Source: Chlamydomonas sphaeroides (Eukaryota > Chlorophyta > Chlorophyceae > Chlamydomonadales > Chlamydomonadaceae). Taken from it: a DNA stretch of 64,000 bases. Where the stretch lies: positions 135,762 to 199,761 of the forward strand of contig BDDC01000005.1 of NCBI GenBank assembly GCA_001662425.1. Direction: 5' to 3'. The notes beneath the pieces are model-generated. The model searched no databases, was not told where the DNA came from, and was given only the letters and a program-made list of their open reading frames with translations. The position numbers and the translations under genes were made by a program. Positions within the stretch are counted from its first letter, which is position 1; each line of letters starts with the position of its first letter. Of this stretch, positions 11,229-22,487 are shown piece after piece.

Positions 11229-14100
11229 CTTGGCGGCTCTTTCCGCCGAGCCTTGCTTTGCAGGGCAAATCAAGGCTAGCTTAGGAGAAGATGGTCCGGT
11301 GGTGGCGCACGACCTACGGGTCAAGCCCTTAAAGAGGATTCAAGCCCTTTATCACGGAGAAAGTGGAGACTGTCAACGTTGCTTTATGAGTATGTATGTA
11401 GCTCAGAGTAGTCGAGCGAACGTTGCTGTGGCGTCGGTGTTGAGTCTACGAAGTCCGCTGAACGGGGCTTGTCACCGCTGTCAGGACCATGCATGTCCAG
11501 ATGCACATGACGCGAACGCAGCCCGGCCCAAGCCAGAGATAGGTGGCAAGTACGAGCTCACACCAGCACAGCAAAGCCACCTCGGCGGCGTGTTGTCACT
11601 CAGTCACGGTGAGAGCCGGAGGAAGCTGCAGGACTACAGCCCAGCCTGGTTCCCAAGCTGCGCTTCAGCCGGGCCTACCTGTCAGCAGCACACTGCGCTT
11701 GGAACGCATCATTTGTCCCCGGCCGGACAAAGGCACGCACCAGCACGCACCGAGCATCCTGACTCCCAACGCCCCCGGGCACAGGCCAGGTTGCGTGCAC
11801 GGTGCGCCGCAGCACCTACAAGCTCGAATACGTCACCACGTCAAGGCGTTGCACGTCCGTGCAAAAGGGCCACTGCAACACGGCTTTCCCAGGCGTCGGC
11901 GGAGGGTGGGAAATTCCTCTCGCTGTTCGCTGGCATAGGCTGCCTGTATTCCAGAGCCATCCTCGCGGCGGAGGCCCTCCCGCCAGGGCCATCCCACCCT
12001 GGCGCCTGGGCCATGCCGGGGACCCGGGAGAGCTGCCTGGGCTATGCTGCCCCATGCCACAGCCATCCCGACCGCGAGAAAACCCCGCCACAGCCTTTGG
12101 CCGGCTGCTGCGTGCCGCTACTTCACTCCCCCCTGCATGCTTGTTCGCCTGCTTGGCCCCCCCCGTCGCAGCTATTATGGTTCTTACCTTCGTCTGCGTT
12201 TTCAGCCAGCCAGCCCTTCCGCCACAGCCATGCCGTCTCCCCCGCCCTTCTGCCCAGCCAGTCCCGCCCTTCCGCCAAAGCCGCCCGGCCAGCCTCGGCC
12301 AGTCCCTCCCTTCCGCCCTCCCGCCTCCCCAGTCCCCCTAGTTATGAGCCTCCCCCACTAGTAGCCCCCCTGCTAGTAGGCCCCCTGCTACACTAGGACC
12401 CGCCTTCCCCCCCACTTGACACAGGTGCAGATCCCGTTTGCCTGAAGCACCCTGCCTGGCCCAACCTGCCTTCCGCCTGGGCCGTCCCGGTCGCCTGAAG
12501 CACCCTGCCTGGCCCAACCCGCACCGCTCCCTGAGCCGTCCCGGCCACCGCCGACGGCCTCGCCGGGCCCTGCTACCTCGCAAGCTGAGCAGGGAGCCGA
12601 CAGGACGCCACAGCAGTTCTGGCCGGTTCCCACCCTCCTGCGTCTGCTGTCTCTTCACAGCACTTCGGCAGCCCCGCGTGGCGCGTGACGCGGCAGCCCC
12701 TGCACCTTGGCCACTTGATTGGCGTGCTACTGTGGCATCCGCTTTCCGTCTTTGCCACGGGTCCATTATGGGGTCCGGGGGCATGACACGTCTGGGGTCG
12801 CGCCAGGGCTTCTGTCTCTGTGCCCCGGGTAGTCACGGCCACGGGCAACTGGCCCGTGGGTCCGGCGACCCTATCGTGTCTGGGCACGCGCCGATAAGGT
12901 TTACGGCATCTCTGATCGATCAGCAGTTCAGCACCGCAACGTTGTGAACCGTTTGCGTCGCTGAACTCGGTAGTTCTGACTACCTCCTATTCGGGACTAC
13001 ACGGGGCTGGTGGCGCTGTGCTTCGCGCAGGGGTCTTGGGCGCTCCGGCGGGCGCTGCGGAAGCAGGACATGACAGCAGGCAAGGCAATTAGCGGCATGT
13101 GCCTATGACCCGTGTGGAACGACCCTTATTCTGGGGTTGCATGTATCGAAGCTCGTGTGTGGGATACTGTACCTGCGGATGGAGGCGCTGGTCGGCTGCG
13201 GTGCGTTGTCGGGGAGCATCTGGCAGGGCAGCGTCTGGCAGGGCTTCTGCCCGCCATAAAGAATGAGGAGGGGTACGGCGTACGGGCACGCGTATGCGGG
13301 ATGGGCTCCGGTAGAGGCGAGCCCATCCAGGCAGCCCTCGCCTGTCCTGTTCACCAGGGCCCCTGAGCCGCTGCTGCCTTGCCGTTGCGTGTGTGTGCTG
13401 GCGGCTGACGAGGGTAGGGTGTGCTGTTGCATACTACCGGGATGTGCACTGCCGCATGCGAGCGTGGTCAAGTTGAAGTAAAGCAATAAAGCAATAAGGT
13501 AATAAAAGGCGTGTTTGTTTGTTTAAGGAAAGTGATAGCGCACGCGGCACGTCCGAGGCGGTGTGTGGCACGGGACGTGTGGTTCCTGCGATGCCACCAT
13601 TGCTGCTGCGGCTCGTGTTCACTAATGCGGCCGGGAAGGTGAACACGGCAGGGGATGCGTTCTGCGTTGTGATGTCCTGGGCCGTCCTGGACATGTACGG
13701 CCCTGGGAGTGTGCGCGTGTGTGGTGTCGTCCCCATCAGAATGGGAAAAGGGGCGTAGCCCCAATCCGTCCTCTGTCTGGGGCTGCCGGCCGTCCCCCGA
13801 ACATCAGGGTTGCTTCCAATTAAGGCATTGTAACGCAGGCTCCAACCACCCTCTCAGCCAGCGCTCTACATCACTGCCGGAACTTGTCTGGGACGCGACC
13901 CCTTGTCCCTTCACCCGGACATGGCCGGGGCTCGCTTGCGTCAAAGGAACGGCTGGCCCCCGGCACCCCGGCCTCGCGCTAGCACACGTCTACGGCCACT
14001 ATCGCAGCAGCAGCAGCCCAGCCAGCCAGGCACGGCCAGGAGGCAGGGCCCGCCGTCGCTGCTGACTCAGCCCCCAACACCAGAGTCAGGTGTATCCTCA
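11229..14100. other. Intergenic region with low-complexity and tandem repeats
   Basis: No gene with homology is visible. The longest open stretch, 11230-12396 (+), overlaps B1 antisense and ends in Pro/Ser-rich low complexity. 12.1-12.4 kb is a run of Pro-coding CCG/CCT repeats, and 12440-12545 is a 53-bp tandem repeat. From about 13.9 kb it becomes the flank of C1. Confidence 0.45.
12440..12545. repeat. 53-bp direct tandem repeat, two units
   Basis: The segment GCCTGAAGCACCCTGCCTGG at 12440 recurs at 12493, followed in both cases by CCCAACC and a diverging CCGTCCCGG tail. This is a two-unit minisatellite in non-coding DNA. Confidence 0.8.
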
Positions 14101-14586
14101 TCAAATCTTATTCCACAAACAGCCCCCAACACCGCTTCGCATCCGCTTGGCACGGCCAGCTGAGGCTGAGCTCGGGCAGCCGCGCTTGCCGCGGCCGTCA
14201 CGGCCGCGGCCGCGGCCGCTCGGTCCCGGCCCGTGAGTGGGAGCGGCGGCAGCGCTGCCAGCGGAGGGCGTGCCCCGACCGCCGCTGTCAGAGCTTGGGC
14301 GGCCGCGCTTGCCGCGGCCGCGACCGCCGCCACCGCCTGCCCCCGGCCCTACGCCGCCGGCCCCGTCGCCACCGCCGCCCGGCGCGCGGCGCGGTGGGCG
14401 CCTCAGGGCATTTGACCTTCCACCGTGCTCGCGTGTTAGCCGGCAGACGGTCGCGTGACGGATGTTGAGAGATGCGTTGGCATCGCGCGCCTTTGGGGCG
14501 GGGGTGAGGGGGCAGCAAGAGCGGTGGCGGGAGGGGAGGACGGATGTGTTTTGGACTGTTACGGGCTCATGGCACGGTATCGGCAA
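14101..14586 (-). CDS. AT-hook-like basic repeat protein, copy C1 (partial model)
   Basis: Open frame without a clear ATG, so the 5' end is not resolved. The frame encodes two basic repeats, GRGRGKRGRPSSDSGGR and GRDGRGKRGCPSSASAGR, followed by AKRMRSG, separated by a Gly/Ala/Pro linker. KRGRPSS is the core of an AT-hook, so minor-groove DNA binding is possible. The same repeat order and the basic end are found in the + strand frame at 54.66-55.30 kb (C2), which supports coding. Ala/Gly-rich GC-biased sequence can create such frames by chance, so confidence is limited. It may end at a GTGTTG splice donor after KRMRS rather than at the in-frame stop. Confidence 0.35.
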   Translation of the reverse strand: MPIPCHEPVTVQNTSVLPSRHRSCCPLTPAPKARDANASLNIRHATVCRLTREHGGRSNALRRPPRRAPGGGGDGAGGVGPGAGGGGGRGRGKRGRPSSDSGGRGTPSAGSAAAAPTHGPGPSGRGRGRDGRGKRGCPSSASAGRAKRMRSGVGGCLWNKI

Positions 14587-15196
14587 CAGACGACGCGTAG
14601 CTGGTCCATGGACCCGAGCCCCGAGCTCAGCCCGGTACGTTAATGATAAGCTAGAACGAAGTCAAAGAAGGAATATCGTTGGCCTGAGTCCCGAGCTAAG
14701 CCCCGAGCTTGCCCAGTACGTTCCGCAGTGTTAGCATACTTGAAAGCCGTACGCCGCGGTTCATAACGGATCCCACGTGGTGCTGCCCCCCAGCTGCCCC
14801 CTGCTGCCCCCTGCCTGCCTTCCACCTGTCCGCCGGTGACTGAGGGTGACTGAGGCCTTGACGGGAGAAGTCGTCGGCCGTTGTAATAGACGGGAGCAGC
14901 AACGTAACTGAAGCGCATTGCGAGTTGCACACTAAAGCTAATGTGGACGTGGAGGGCGTCAGGGTCCGGAAAGAAGGGATGTGTTGGTGAGGCGCGGATG
15001 AGTTACAGGGGAGACATAGGGGCGGTGCCAAGGTTGCGCACGGTGTTTCGCACCCATTTCTGCGTCTGTCCTGCATCTACTTCTGCTGCTTGATACGCCA
15101 ATACTTAGCATCCCAAAATACATAAGCATATATTGAAACGGTGCTGCGGGTGTTGTCGACGCAAATTTTTGCCTTACAACAGACGCGCTCACAAGG
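14587..15196. other. 5' region of HCF101 with a short direct repeat
   Basis: The likely HCF101 promoter and 5' UTR. Two related stretches, about 14612-14640 and 14688-14722, repeat CCGAGCTCAGCCC followed by GTACGTT with small changes. No other element is recognised. Confidence 0.45.
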
Positions 15197-18100
15197 ATGT
15201 CTGCCCTACAATTGAAGAGCTCGACCGTCGCCAGACAGGTAGCGCGGCGTGGATGGACAACTTCGCGACCCATCAGCAAGCTCGCATCACTCGTGTCGCG
15301 GCGCTCAACCAAACGGACTATTTGCCCAATCACAAGTCTCCTTCTTCTATATGCAGGCGAGCGGCGCGCCAGGATCCGTGGCCCACTTGCGGGCCCGGCC
15401 GGTTGCCCCCTGCTGTGCACGCCCGGTGGAGGCTGGCGGCTCGCTCCGTGCCCCGGCCGCCCCCGCCGCATCCGCCAGCCCCCGCACCGGCGCGCTGCCG
15501 GGACGGCGGTCTGTAGTCGCAACGGCGGTGAGGAAACGACCTCTGCCGCAGCAGCAGTACGCGACAGGGGTTTCCTCAGCAGGGGAAGCCGCGTCATCCC
15601 CATGAAATGCCGCATCCCGCGCCGTCGCCGTCCCTCAACAGGCCGCCCCCGCTGCGCCCGCGGCGGCTCGCACGCGCGAGGAGGAGGTCCTGAACCAGCT
15701 CCGCAACGTTATCGATCCCGACTTCGGCGAGGACATTGTGGCCTGCAACTTCGTGCGCGAGCTGGCGAGTGCGGGCCCACACGCAAGCTGGGTTGCAGCG
15801 TCCAGGCACCAGCGGGATGGGAGTCGCGAGCTGTGCCGCCACTGCCTACACTTCAAGTGTCAAACCACATCTGTACGGCTCCAGCTCGCACCTCGTATCC
15901 CGGGGAGGAGGCACCGATACTCGTGCCAGGAGGGCTCCCCAGCTCCGCCAGGGGCGGCGCTGGCACGCCGGCACCAGGCACCGCTGCCTACCTGGCGCTA
16001 CCTGGCGCTGCCCAGGACCCGCCCGCCCCGTAGCCATCCCTGGCCTAGGGGCCCCTCACAATCCCGCTCCTCCCAACATGGGCCGCCCCCGCGCAGGTGG
16101 TGGACGAGGCGTCCGGCCGCGTGAGCTTCACGCTGGAGCTCACCACGCCCGCGTGCCCCGTCAAGGAGATGTTCCAGCGCAGCAGCACCGAGTTCGTCAA
16201 GGTGAGGCCATCGCGGTGTCATGGCACCGGGGCCGGCTCGCACTTCGCGCCTGCAGCCGCGGAGCTTCCCTGCTCCGAGCTGTGCATGTGGGTTGGAGGA
16301 CCCCCGACACACAATCCCTCGCCCCCTCGGCCCCTTTCGCACCGCTAGGCGCCTCGGCTCACGTATGCCCTCGAACCACATCAAGCTGCCCCGCCGCCAC
16401 GTGCCTCGCTTGCCTGCTGCTCCCCCCTCGGCACCCCCGCTCCCAGATGCTGCCGTGGGTCAAGGACGTGGCCATCAAGATGACCGCGCAGCCGGCCAAG
16501 CCGCTGGTGCCCGAGTCGGGCCGGCCCGGGGGCTTGGGCAAGGTGCGGCAGGCAGCTCCGGCACTGCTGCCCGACTGCACGCGTGTGTGCATACGTTGCA
16601 TGTCCCCTGCCGTGCGTGCTCTTGCGGTGGGCGCAGGTGAAGCACATCATCGCGGTGTCCTCCTGCAAGGGCGGCGTGGGCAAGTCCACCGTGTCCGTCA
16701 ACCTGGCCTACACGCTTGCGCAGATGGGCGCTAAGGTGGGCCGCGGCGGGCCGGGGCAGGGCCGGGCTGGCAGGCTGTCGCGGGCAGCAGCGTGGGCCGG
16801 GGTCACGGCGCCGCTGCCGTTCCCGGCGTGAGCGGGGGTGCCACTGGCGCGGTGGGCGCCAAAGTGTGCAGCGGGGCCCGGGCGGGGCGGGTGCAGGTGC
16901 AGACGCGCCGCAGCCGCCTTGCACGATCGCGTGGCTGCGGCGGCAGCGCGGGCCTGGCACAGGGTGGCGACGGCGCTCCACGCATGAACGCTTGCTAGGC
17001 CCAGGCCCCATGGCAGCGCCACCGTGCCCCTGGCGTCTGGCCTAACGGAGAAGCACTGGAGTCGAGTTCCCTTCCCCTGCCCGACGGGCTGCTTGTACGG
17101 CAGGTCGGCATCTTTGACGCGGACGTGTACGGCCCCTCGCTGCCGCTTATGATCAACCCGGCCGTCAAGGTGCGGCTTGGGGGCGGTGGGACCGCAGGCC
17201 TGGCCCTCGGGCACTGGGGTGGTAGCGGGCCTCCACCTTCCCCATTTGTGGGCAGGCCGCCTTTGGAGCGTCTGCAAGCGGCGAGGCGAAGCGCAAGTTG
17301 CAATCCCCGGTCTCCCTCCCTGCCTCCCTCCCTGCCTGCCTCCCTGCCTCCCTGCCTGCCTCCCTCCCTGCCTGCCTCCCCACTTTAGGTGCTGGAGATG
17401 GACCCCGCCACTAAGGCCATCTTTCCCACCGAGTACGAGGGCGTCAAGGTGGTGTCCTTTGGCTTCGCGGGCCAGGGCAGCGCCATCATGCGCGGGCCCA
17501 TGGTGTCGGGCCTCATCCAGCAGATGCTCACCACCGCAGAGTGGGGTGAGAAGGATGGGAGTCGGGAGCGGAGCGCCGGAAGCGGGCTGGCAGCGGGACA
17601 GGGGCTGCAGGGCGCGGCAGCGCTCGGCCCCGGGCCTTCTGGCCGACCGAAACCGACTGACCTCCTTGCAACCGGCATTTGCCGCAACCACCAACCGTCG
17701 TTGTACGACAGGCGAGCTGGACTACCTGGTGGTTGACTTCCCGCCCGGCACCGGCGACATCCAGCTCACGCTGTGCCAGACGGTGGCCTTCTCAGCGGCC
17801 GTCATCGTGACCACGCCCCAGAAGATGGCCTTCATCGACGTGGCCAAGGTACGGTAGGGTGTTGGAGGTGGCGGGCCACTGCGGCCGGGGTCGTGGCGGG
17901 CCTTGGACGTGTGTCTCCAAGGACGTGCGGGCCCTGATGGTTCGCCCTTCACCGACGTACCACGATGGGGGCTGGGGCGGGCTGCACAACTGGGGGGCCA
18001 TCATGTGGCCGTCGCAAGCTCTCCCGGAGAGCCCGTGGTGGTGGGCCATACGGGGTTTGCGGTCGGGACAGGGGTTGGGGTTTGTGACCGCGGGTGCGCC

Positions 18101-20989
18101 ATGTCATGGAGCCACCGCCCCACAACCCTGGCCCTCCTCCACACCTTACTTTCTGCAAAGTGAACACACACCGCCGCCGCCGCAGGGCATCCGTATGTTT
18201 GCGCGCCTGGTGGTGCCGTGCGTGGCGGTGGTGGAGAACATGTCGTACTTTGACGCCGACGGCAAGCGCTACTTCCCCTTCGGACAGGGCTCGGGTGCGT
18301 CCGCACCAGTGCCGAGTGCCGAGTGCCGCAACACCGCATGCCCCCAGCCGCCCCAGGGCTGCACAGGCCTTGGCGGTGGCGCCGGCTGACGGCACCCCAT
18401 GCAGCGCCGCCTGCTGGCGGTGCTACCTGCAAGCCAGCGACCCCGCAGGGCCTCTGCGGCAGCGCGCACGCTGCAGGGCTAGGCTGCTGCTGACGGCCCG
18501 CCGCGCCGCGCCCCCACCCGGCCAGGAGAGCGCATCCAGCGCGACTTCGGCCTGCCCAACCTGGTCCGCTTCCCCATTGTGGCGGACCTGTCGGCAGCGG
18601 GCGACGGTGAGCTCTAGCTCCGGGTGCTCCTCCTCCATCTTGATACGTCAGGCCCTCCAACCTTCACACATCAGGCCCTCCAACTTTCACACGTCAGGCC
18701 CTCCCCCCCAGCCGCACTCCGCCCCAGAGCCGCCGCCCTACACACGCAGTCGGCCTACTCGCCTCGGCTCTCTGTTGGCGGCTAGCCGCTTGGTGGCGGC
18801 AAATCCCTCTGTCAGCCCCACGCTCGCGCCGACCCCCCGTGCCCTTCCCCGCCCGCCTCACCCCGCAACGCCATGCCGCCTCTGCCGCAGGCGGGCAGCC
18901 GCTGGTGGTGGCGGACCCCACCTGCGCCACCGCGGCCAGCTTCATGGAGCTGGGCGCCGCGGTGGTGCAGGAGGTGGCCAAGATGAGTGGCCGGCCCTCG
19001 AAGCAGACCGTGCGCTACGACGCGGATCAGGCAAGAGGCGCGCGGGCGCGGTTGGGGCCCGCGGCCGCGGCGCGCACGCCAGGGGGCTGCGCGCATGGCC
19101 CTCCGCCGTCGTGCCCCGGCGCCTCCCTGCTGCTGCGTGGTGTCCGTGGTGTCGCGGCTGGGGCGGCGCACCTCGTGCCGTCCCCTGTGCAGCCGCCGCT
19201 GTGTTCGCTGCACCCCACCCTTCCTCCACCCGACCCGACCCGGCCCAGGGTCCCATAGCAGCGCAGCTAGTTGGTTGCTGTACCCGTGTCACTGCCGTTG
19301 GGGCATACCTAGTGACCCACTGCGCGTCGCACCTCGCCGCACCTCCCGCACCGCTGGCACCCAGGGCCTGGTGCTGGCGCAGCAGTGTCTGTTGGTCTCC
19401 TCGACGTGCGTGCGGTACCACTCACTCACTCGTCCAACCCTCCCGTTTCCCCTTTTCCCCCCTTGCCCCCTTGCCCCCTTGCCCCCTCTCTCCCCGCCAC
19501 CCCACCCAGGACCTGGTGGTGGTGCAGCTGCCGGGCGAGCCCGAGTTCCTGCTGCCGCCCCTGGTGGTACGCGCCAACGACACCTCGGCCACCACCGTCG
19601 ACGAGTGGACAGGTGCGGCTTCGTGCGCTTGGGGCGCCCCGACCTCGATCGCCGCCCGGGGTTGCAGTTTGGGCCCGCTGCCGCGTGCGCTGAGCATGCG
19701 AGCCCCAACCGCCCGGGGCCCCATGATGCGCGGTCACCCGCGTGTGCCGGGCTCACCCCGAGCGCCCTCACTCACTCCCTCCCTCACTCCCTGCGCCACG
19801 TGTGCTGCCGCCGCCTGCAGGCCAGCGCAAGCGCGATGAGGTGCCTGCCGACGCGCGGCCCACCTCCATGAACCCGCTGGGCAACTACGCGGTGCAGATC
19901 AGCTGGAGCGACGGCTTCAACCAGGTGCGGTGGCAGTCCTCGTGTCTTATATTGGCTCTGTCGACGTGTCGACGATTCATCTGGATAGGCTCTATCGACT
20001 GAGACACTACTGGAGCGACGCCTTCAACCAAGTGGGAGGGATGGGGCCCGTGAGCGGGGCGCGTGGGCAGAGGAGCACGGCAACGCGTCCCTCGCGAAGG
20101 TCACGCCGTCGTGACAGCGGAGCGCGCCACCGGAGGCGCGCCGCTGGCACGCAGGGTCCATGTCGGGCAGGGCTCTGTCCTAACGCACGCACGCCAGGCG
20201 CCAGACAAGGCTGCGGCCAGCAGGGGCGCCCTAGCTGCTGGCGAGCTGGGTGACCCGGTCCCAGTGCTTTGCCGCCAAACTCAATGCGTGACTGCTCGCA
20301 TGACTTGCAAAGGGCTTGACATTGCAGTTAAGAGGACCCCCGCCTGATCGGGCTCTCGATTTCTGAGACCCACCCCCTGGGAAGGAACTGCGAGGGGGCG
20401 CTGCCAAACGAGCTACTGCAATGCATACCGGACCCGCTGAAGCAGGCCATCCGGCAGCTCATGGTGGTCATGTGGGTCAAAGCCGAGGTGCCGGACACCT
20501 GGGCCCTCTCCGATACGGTGCTGCACCCAAGAATGGCGACGCACTAGAGATCTCAAACAAACGCCCGATCGCACTGTGCTCCACGTTGTACAAAGCTACA
20601 AACTATACACAAGCCTCATCACCACATGCCTGACACCCCCTCGAGCTGCCGGTGCACGCTACTCGCGCCCAGGCCCGATATTGCGCATCGGAGCCAGAGA
20701 GGGCCCCCTCTCAGCTCTCCTGTCGTGTAGGCGGCTCGCGCATCAGAGATGGGTCCCATCGATACGTTGACAGTTCATCTCATCATCTCGATAACCTCTA
20801 TCGACGCCTTTGACTAAGATGCAACGGTTGCCTGTGTTGATGGAAAGCCCCTGTGCTCCTGCGCCCTCCCCTTCCCAGGTCGCCTCCTACGAGCTGCTCG
20901 ACGAGCTGCGGCCGCAGGCGGTGCCGCGCAAGGTGGCGGTGGCCGCCAGCTTGCCGGGCGGCCTGCAGGCGCAGGCGCAACTGTTGTGA
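15197..20989 (+). CDS. HCF101: HCF101, chloroplast P-loop Fe-S cluster assembly factor
   Basis: Mrp/NBP35-type scaffold that assembles and delivers 4Fe-4S clusters, mainly for photosystem I. Fifteen exons close in phase to 547 residues: 15197-15238, 15357-15527, 15642-15764, 16097-16201, 16447-16542, 16637-16735, 17104-17169, 17389-17545, 17712-17848, 18186-18294, 18526-18606, 18891-19030, 19510-19612, 19821-19924, 20879-20989. Order: transit peptide (~1-70); MIP18/DUF59 domain with TTPACPVKEMF (~80-175); NTPase with deviant Walker A CKGGVGKS near 190, FDADVYGPSLP, GFAGQGSAIMRGPMVSG, DFPPGTGD and VVENMSYFDADGKRYFPFG; and a C-terminal DUF971 with NYAVQISWSDGFNQ. DUF971 separates HCF101 from NBP35 and INDH. 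Introns 3 (CTG|GCGAGT) and 12 (CAG|GCAAGA) have GC donors. The large intron 14 carries repeat elements and a reverse-transcriptase remnant. Confidence 0.96.
17310..17386. repeat. Polypyrimidine CCTC/CCTG microsatellite in HCF101 intron 7
   Basis: About 75 bp of CCTCCCTG/CCTGCCTC repeats run straight into the CACTTTAG acceptor. The tract doubles as an unusually long polypyrimidine tract. Confidence 0.9.
18643..18704. repeat. Tandem repeat (~22-23 bp, ~3 units) in HCF101 intron 11
   Basis: Three consecutive units contain ACRTCAGGCCCTCCAA with a CTTTCAC/CCTTCAC joint, just after exon 11. Confidence 0.8.
19942..20007. repeat. Short intronic inverted-repeat element, copy R2
   Basis: 66-bp element beginning 17 bp into HCF101 intron 14. 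It starts GTGTCTTA and ends TGAGACAC (one mismatch between arms). Its core GATAGGCTCTATCGACTGAG aligns with R1 in the same orientation relative to transcription. It is followed two bases later by a second copy of the exon 14 end (20010-20034; original 19903-19927). Confidence 0.6.
20376..20600 (+). mobile_element. Decayed non-LTR retrotransposon reverse-transcriptase fragment
   Basis: Within HCF101 intron 14, the + strand encodes NELLQCIPDPLKQAIRQLMV, then PDTWALSDTVL, then in a frame shifted by one base PKNGDALEISNKRPIALCST and LYK. The last part matches the conserved 'hPKxGxxxxxxNYRPIxLxxxxYK' region at the start of LINE-type reverse transcriptases. Frameshifted and only about 70 codons long, so it is a dead fragment. 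The clade cannot be assigned from so little sequence. Confidence 0.65.
20762..20817. repeat. Short intronic element, copy R3 (divergent)
   Basis: Contains GTTCATCTCATCATCTCGAT and CTCTATCGACGCCTTTGACTAAGA, alignable to R2 with indels and in the same orientation. It lies about 60 bp before the exon 15 acceptor of HCF101. R2 and R3 thus stand near the two ends of intron 14. Confidence 0.4.
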
Positions 20990-22487
20990 GGGCACGGCCG
21001 AGGAGGGGCGTGAGGGACCGCCGCGTGGAAAGCGCGTGGGGCGCGGCTGGCGCGAGGCGCAGTTGTGCAGGGTCGTGAAGCCCAGCCGAGTGCATTTGAT
21101 GATGGGCGTGGTTGGCATTGAGGCGCGGCAGCGGGCGTCAGACGTCAGGCGGGACGGCTGTCACGACTTGAGGCGGTACCAGTGGCTGGGGCGGGAGTGG
21201 GGCGACGCTGCGGCTGCGCTGCTGAGTGCGGCGGTTCCGTGGGGCTGCCTGGGTTTGCGGGGAATGATGCACAAGGAAGGATGAGGGGCGAGGGATGAGC
21301 AACTAGGCAACGAGCTGCGCGGGGCGGCGTGGGGCGGTGCAGCAGGGTGCTGCAGGGCTGCGGGGGGCGGCGAGGGGAACGGGGCTTGAGGCTTGAAAGC
21401 GGACCGCGGTGCGAGCGGTTTAAGCGAGGGTGTCGGCTTCGAAGGAGGGCGAACGCAAGGTTACGGCTTGTCAGGTGAGGGAAAGCGGCAGACACACGTT
21501 AACATGACACGTAGCGAGGCACCCGCTGCGCTTGATTACACATGCAGACTGCTCCGGCCGGCCTGTCAGCCGCCGCACGGGCGGCAAGTCACGGCGCGGC
21601 GCGTACGCCGCCCGCGCCGCGCCCACGCACACAGGTCAAGAGGGGAGCCGGCCAAGCCATCGCTCCTCGCAGCCTTTATGACTTGTGGGACTGGGCGTGT
21701 GCCGTGGGCGCATGCCAGCCACAATCAAACCTCCCCATCCACGGCCGTGTCGGGTCCTCTTGTACAGACAGCGCTCCGGTCTCGATAGTGCGGCGCCCAC
21801 CTACACACCGGGCGCTAAGCGTGGGCCCAAGCTATGCCCCGACCCGCAACAGACGCAGGCCCCAAGGCGGGGCGGGGCCTAAACAGGGAGTCAACTCTTC
21901 GGACGACCTCAATGAATTCAAGGGTCCGAAACGGTAGCCGCCGGCTGGGGCGCGCGACGGCGCGCACCTGCCTCAGCGGCGCGGGCCCGGTGCGCTCCGC
22001 GCAACGGAAGAGGGCCACACCACAAGTCGGCACATCGTACCACACCACACGCGCACAATGGGCACGCACCGAGACACAAAACGACCTGCACATCTTTCCG
22101 AGCGGCGGCGGCGATCCGCGGCCGGGTGGGGCCGCGTATGTCCACGGCGAAGCCCGGCCCGGCGCGCCGCCTGCCCCGCCAAGCAACATGCCCGACCGGC
22201 CGGCGCTGCCCGCGACTCTTCCTGCGGCGTCTCGCCGCCGCGCCTGATGGATGATGATGCAGGCGTTTCTTCCTGTAGGATCTCCGGCTGTCGGTCGTAT
22301 CCAACGACTGCCGGCTGTCGATTGCACCCAAACTACTACACCGCACTTGCCCCAGTCATATCTATACTGTCACCGTTCACCCTCTACGAGCGCCCAGCGG
22401 CGCGCCCCGTCCCCTGTGCAACCCCCATCCCACTTGCGGACATCCAACCCCAAACCCGACCCATGCGCCAGGCGAGCCGCGGACCGC
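20990..22487. other. Convergent 3' flanks of HCF101 and TPT
   Basis: No gene supported. A TGTAA motif on the minus strand (21536-21540 as TTACA) could end the TPT transcript. No clear signal was found for HCF101. Confidence 0.45.

Noticed and set aside
12000..12060. Possible tRNA or other small RNA gene
   Set aside because: I looked for cloverleaf-type arms and GGTTCGAATCC-like T-loops through the intergenic regions and saw none that I could support by eye. A tRNAscan run would be decisive.
11230..12396. 388-codon open frame on the + strand containing KFLSLFAGIGC, similar to motif I of C5-cytosine methyltransferases
   Set aside because: No other methyltransferase motif (PCxxFS, ENV, target-recognition region) follows. 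The frame starts antisense to B1 and dissolves into Pro/Ser repeats, so the match is most likely chance.
14160..14420. GGCCGC-rich run as a possible CRISPR-like or structural repeat
   Set aside because: The periodicity comes from Arg/Gly/Ala codon repeats in the C1 frame, with no regular spacer structure.
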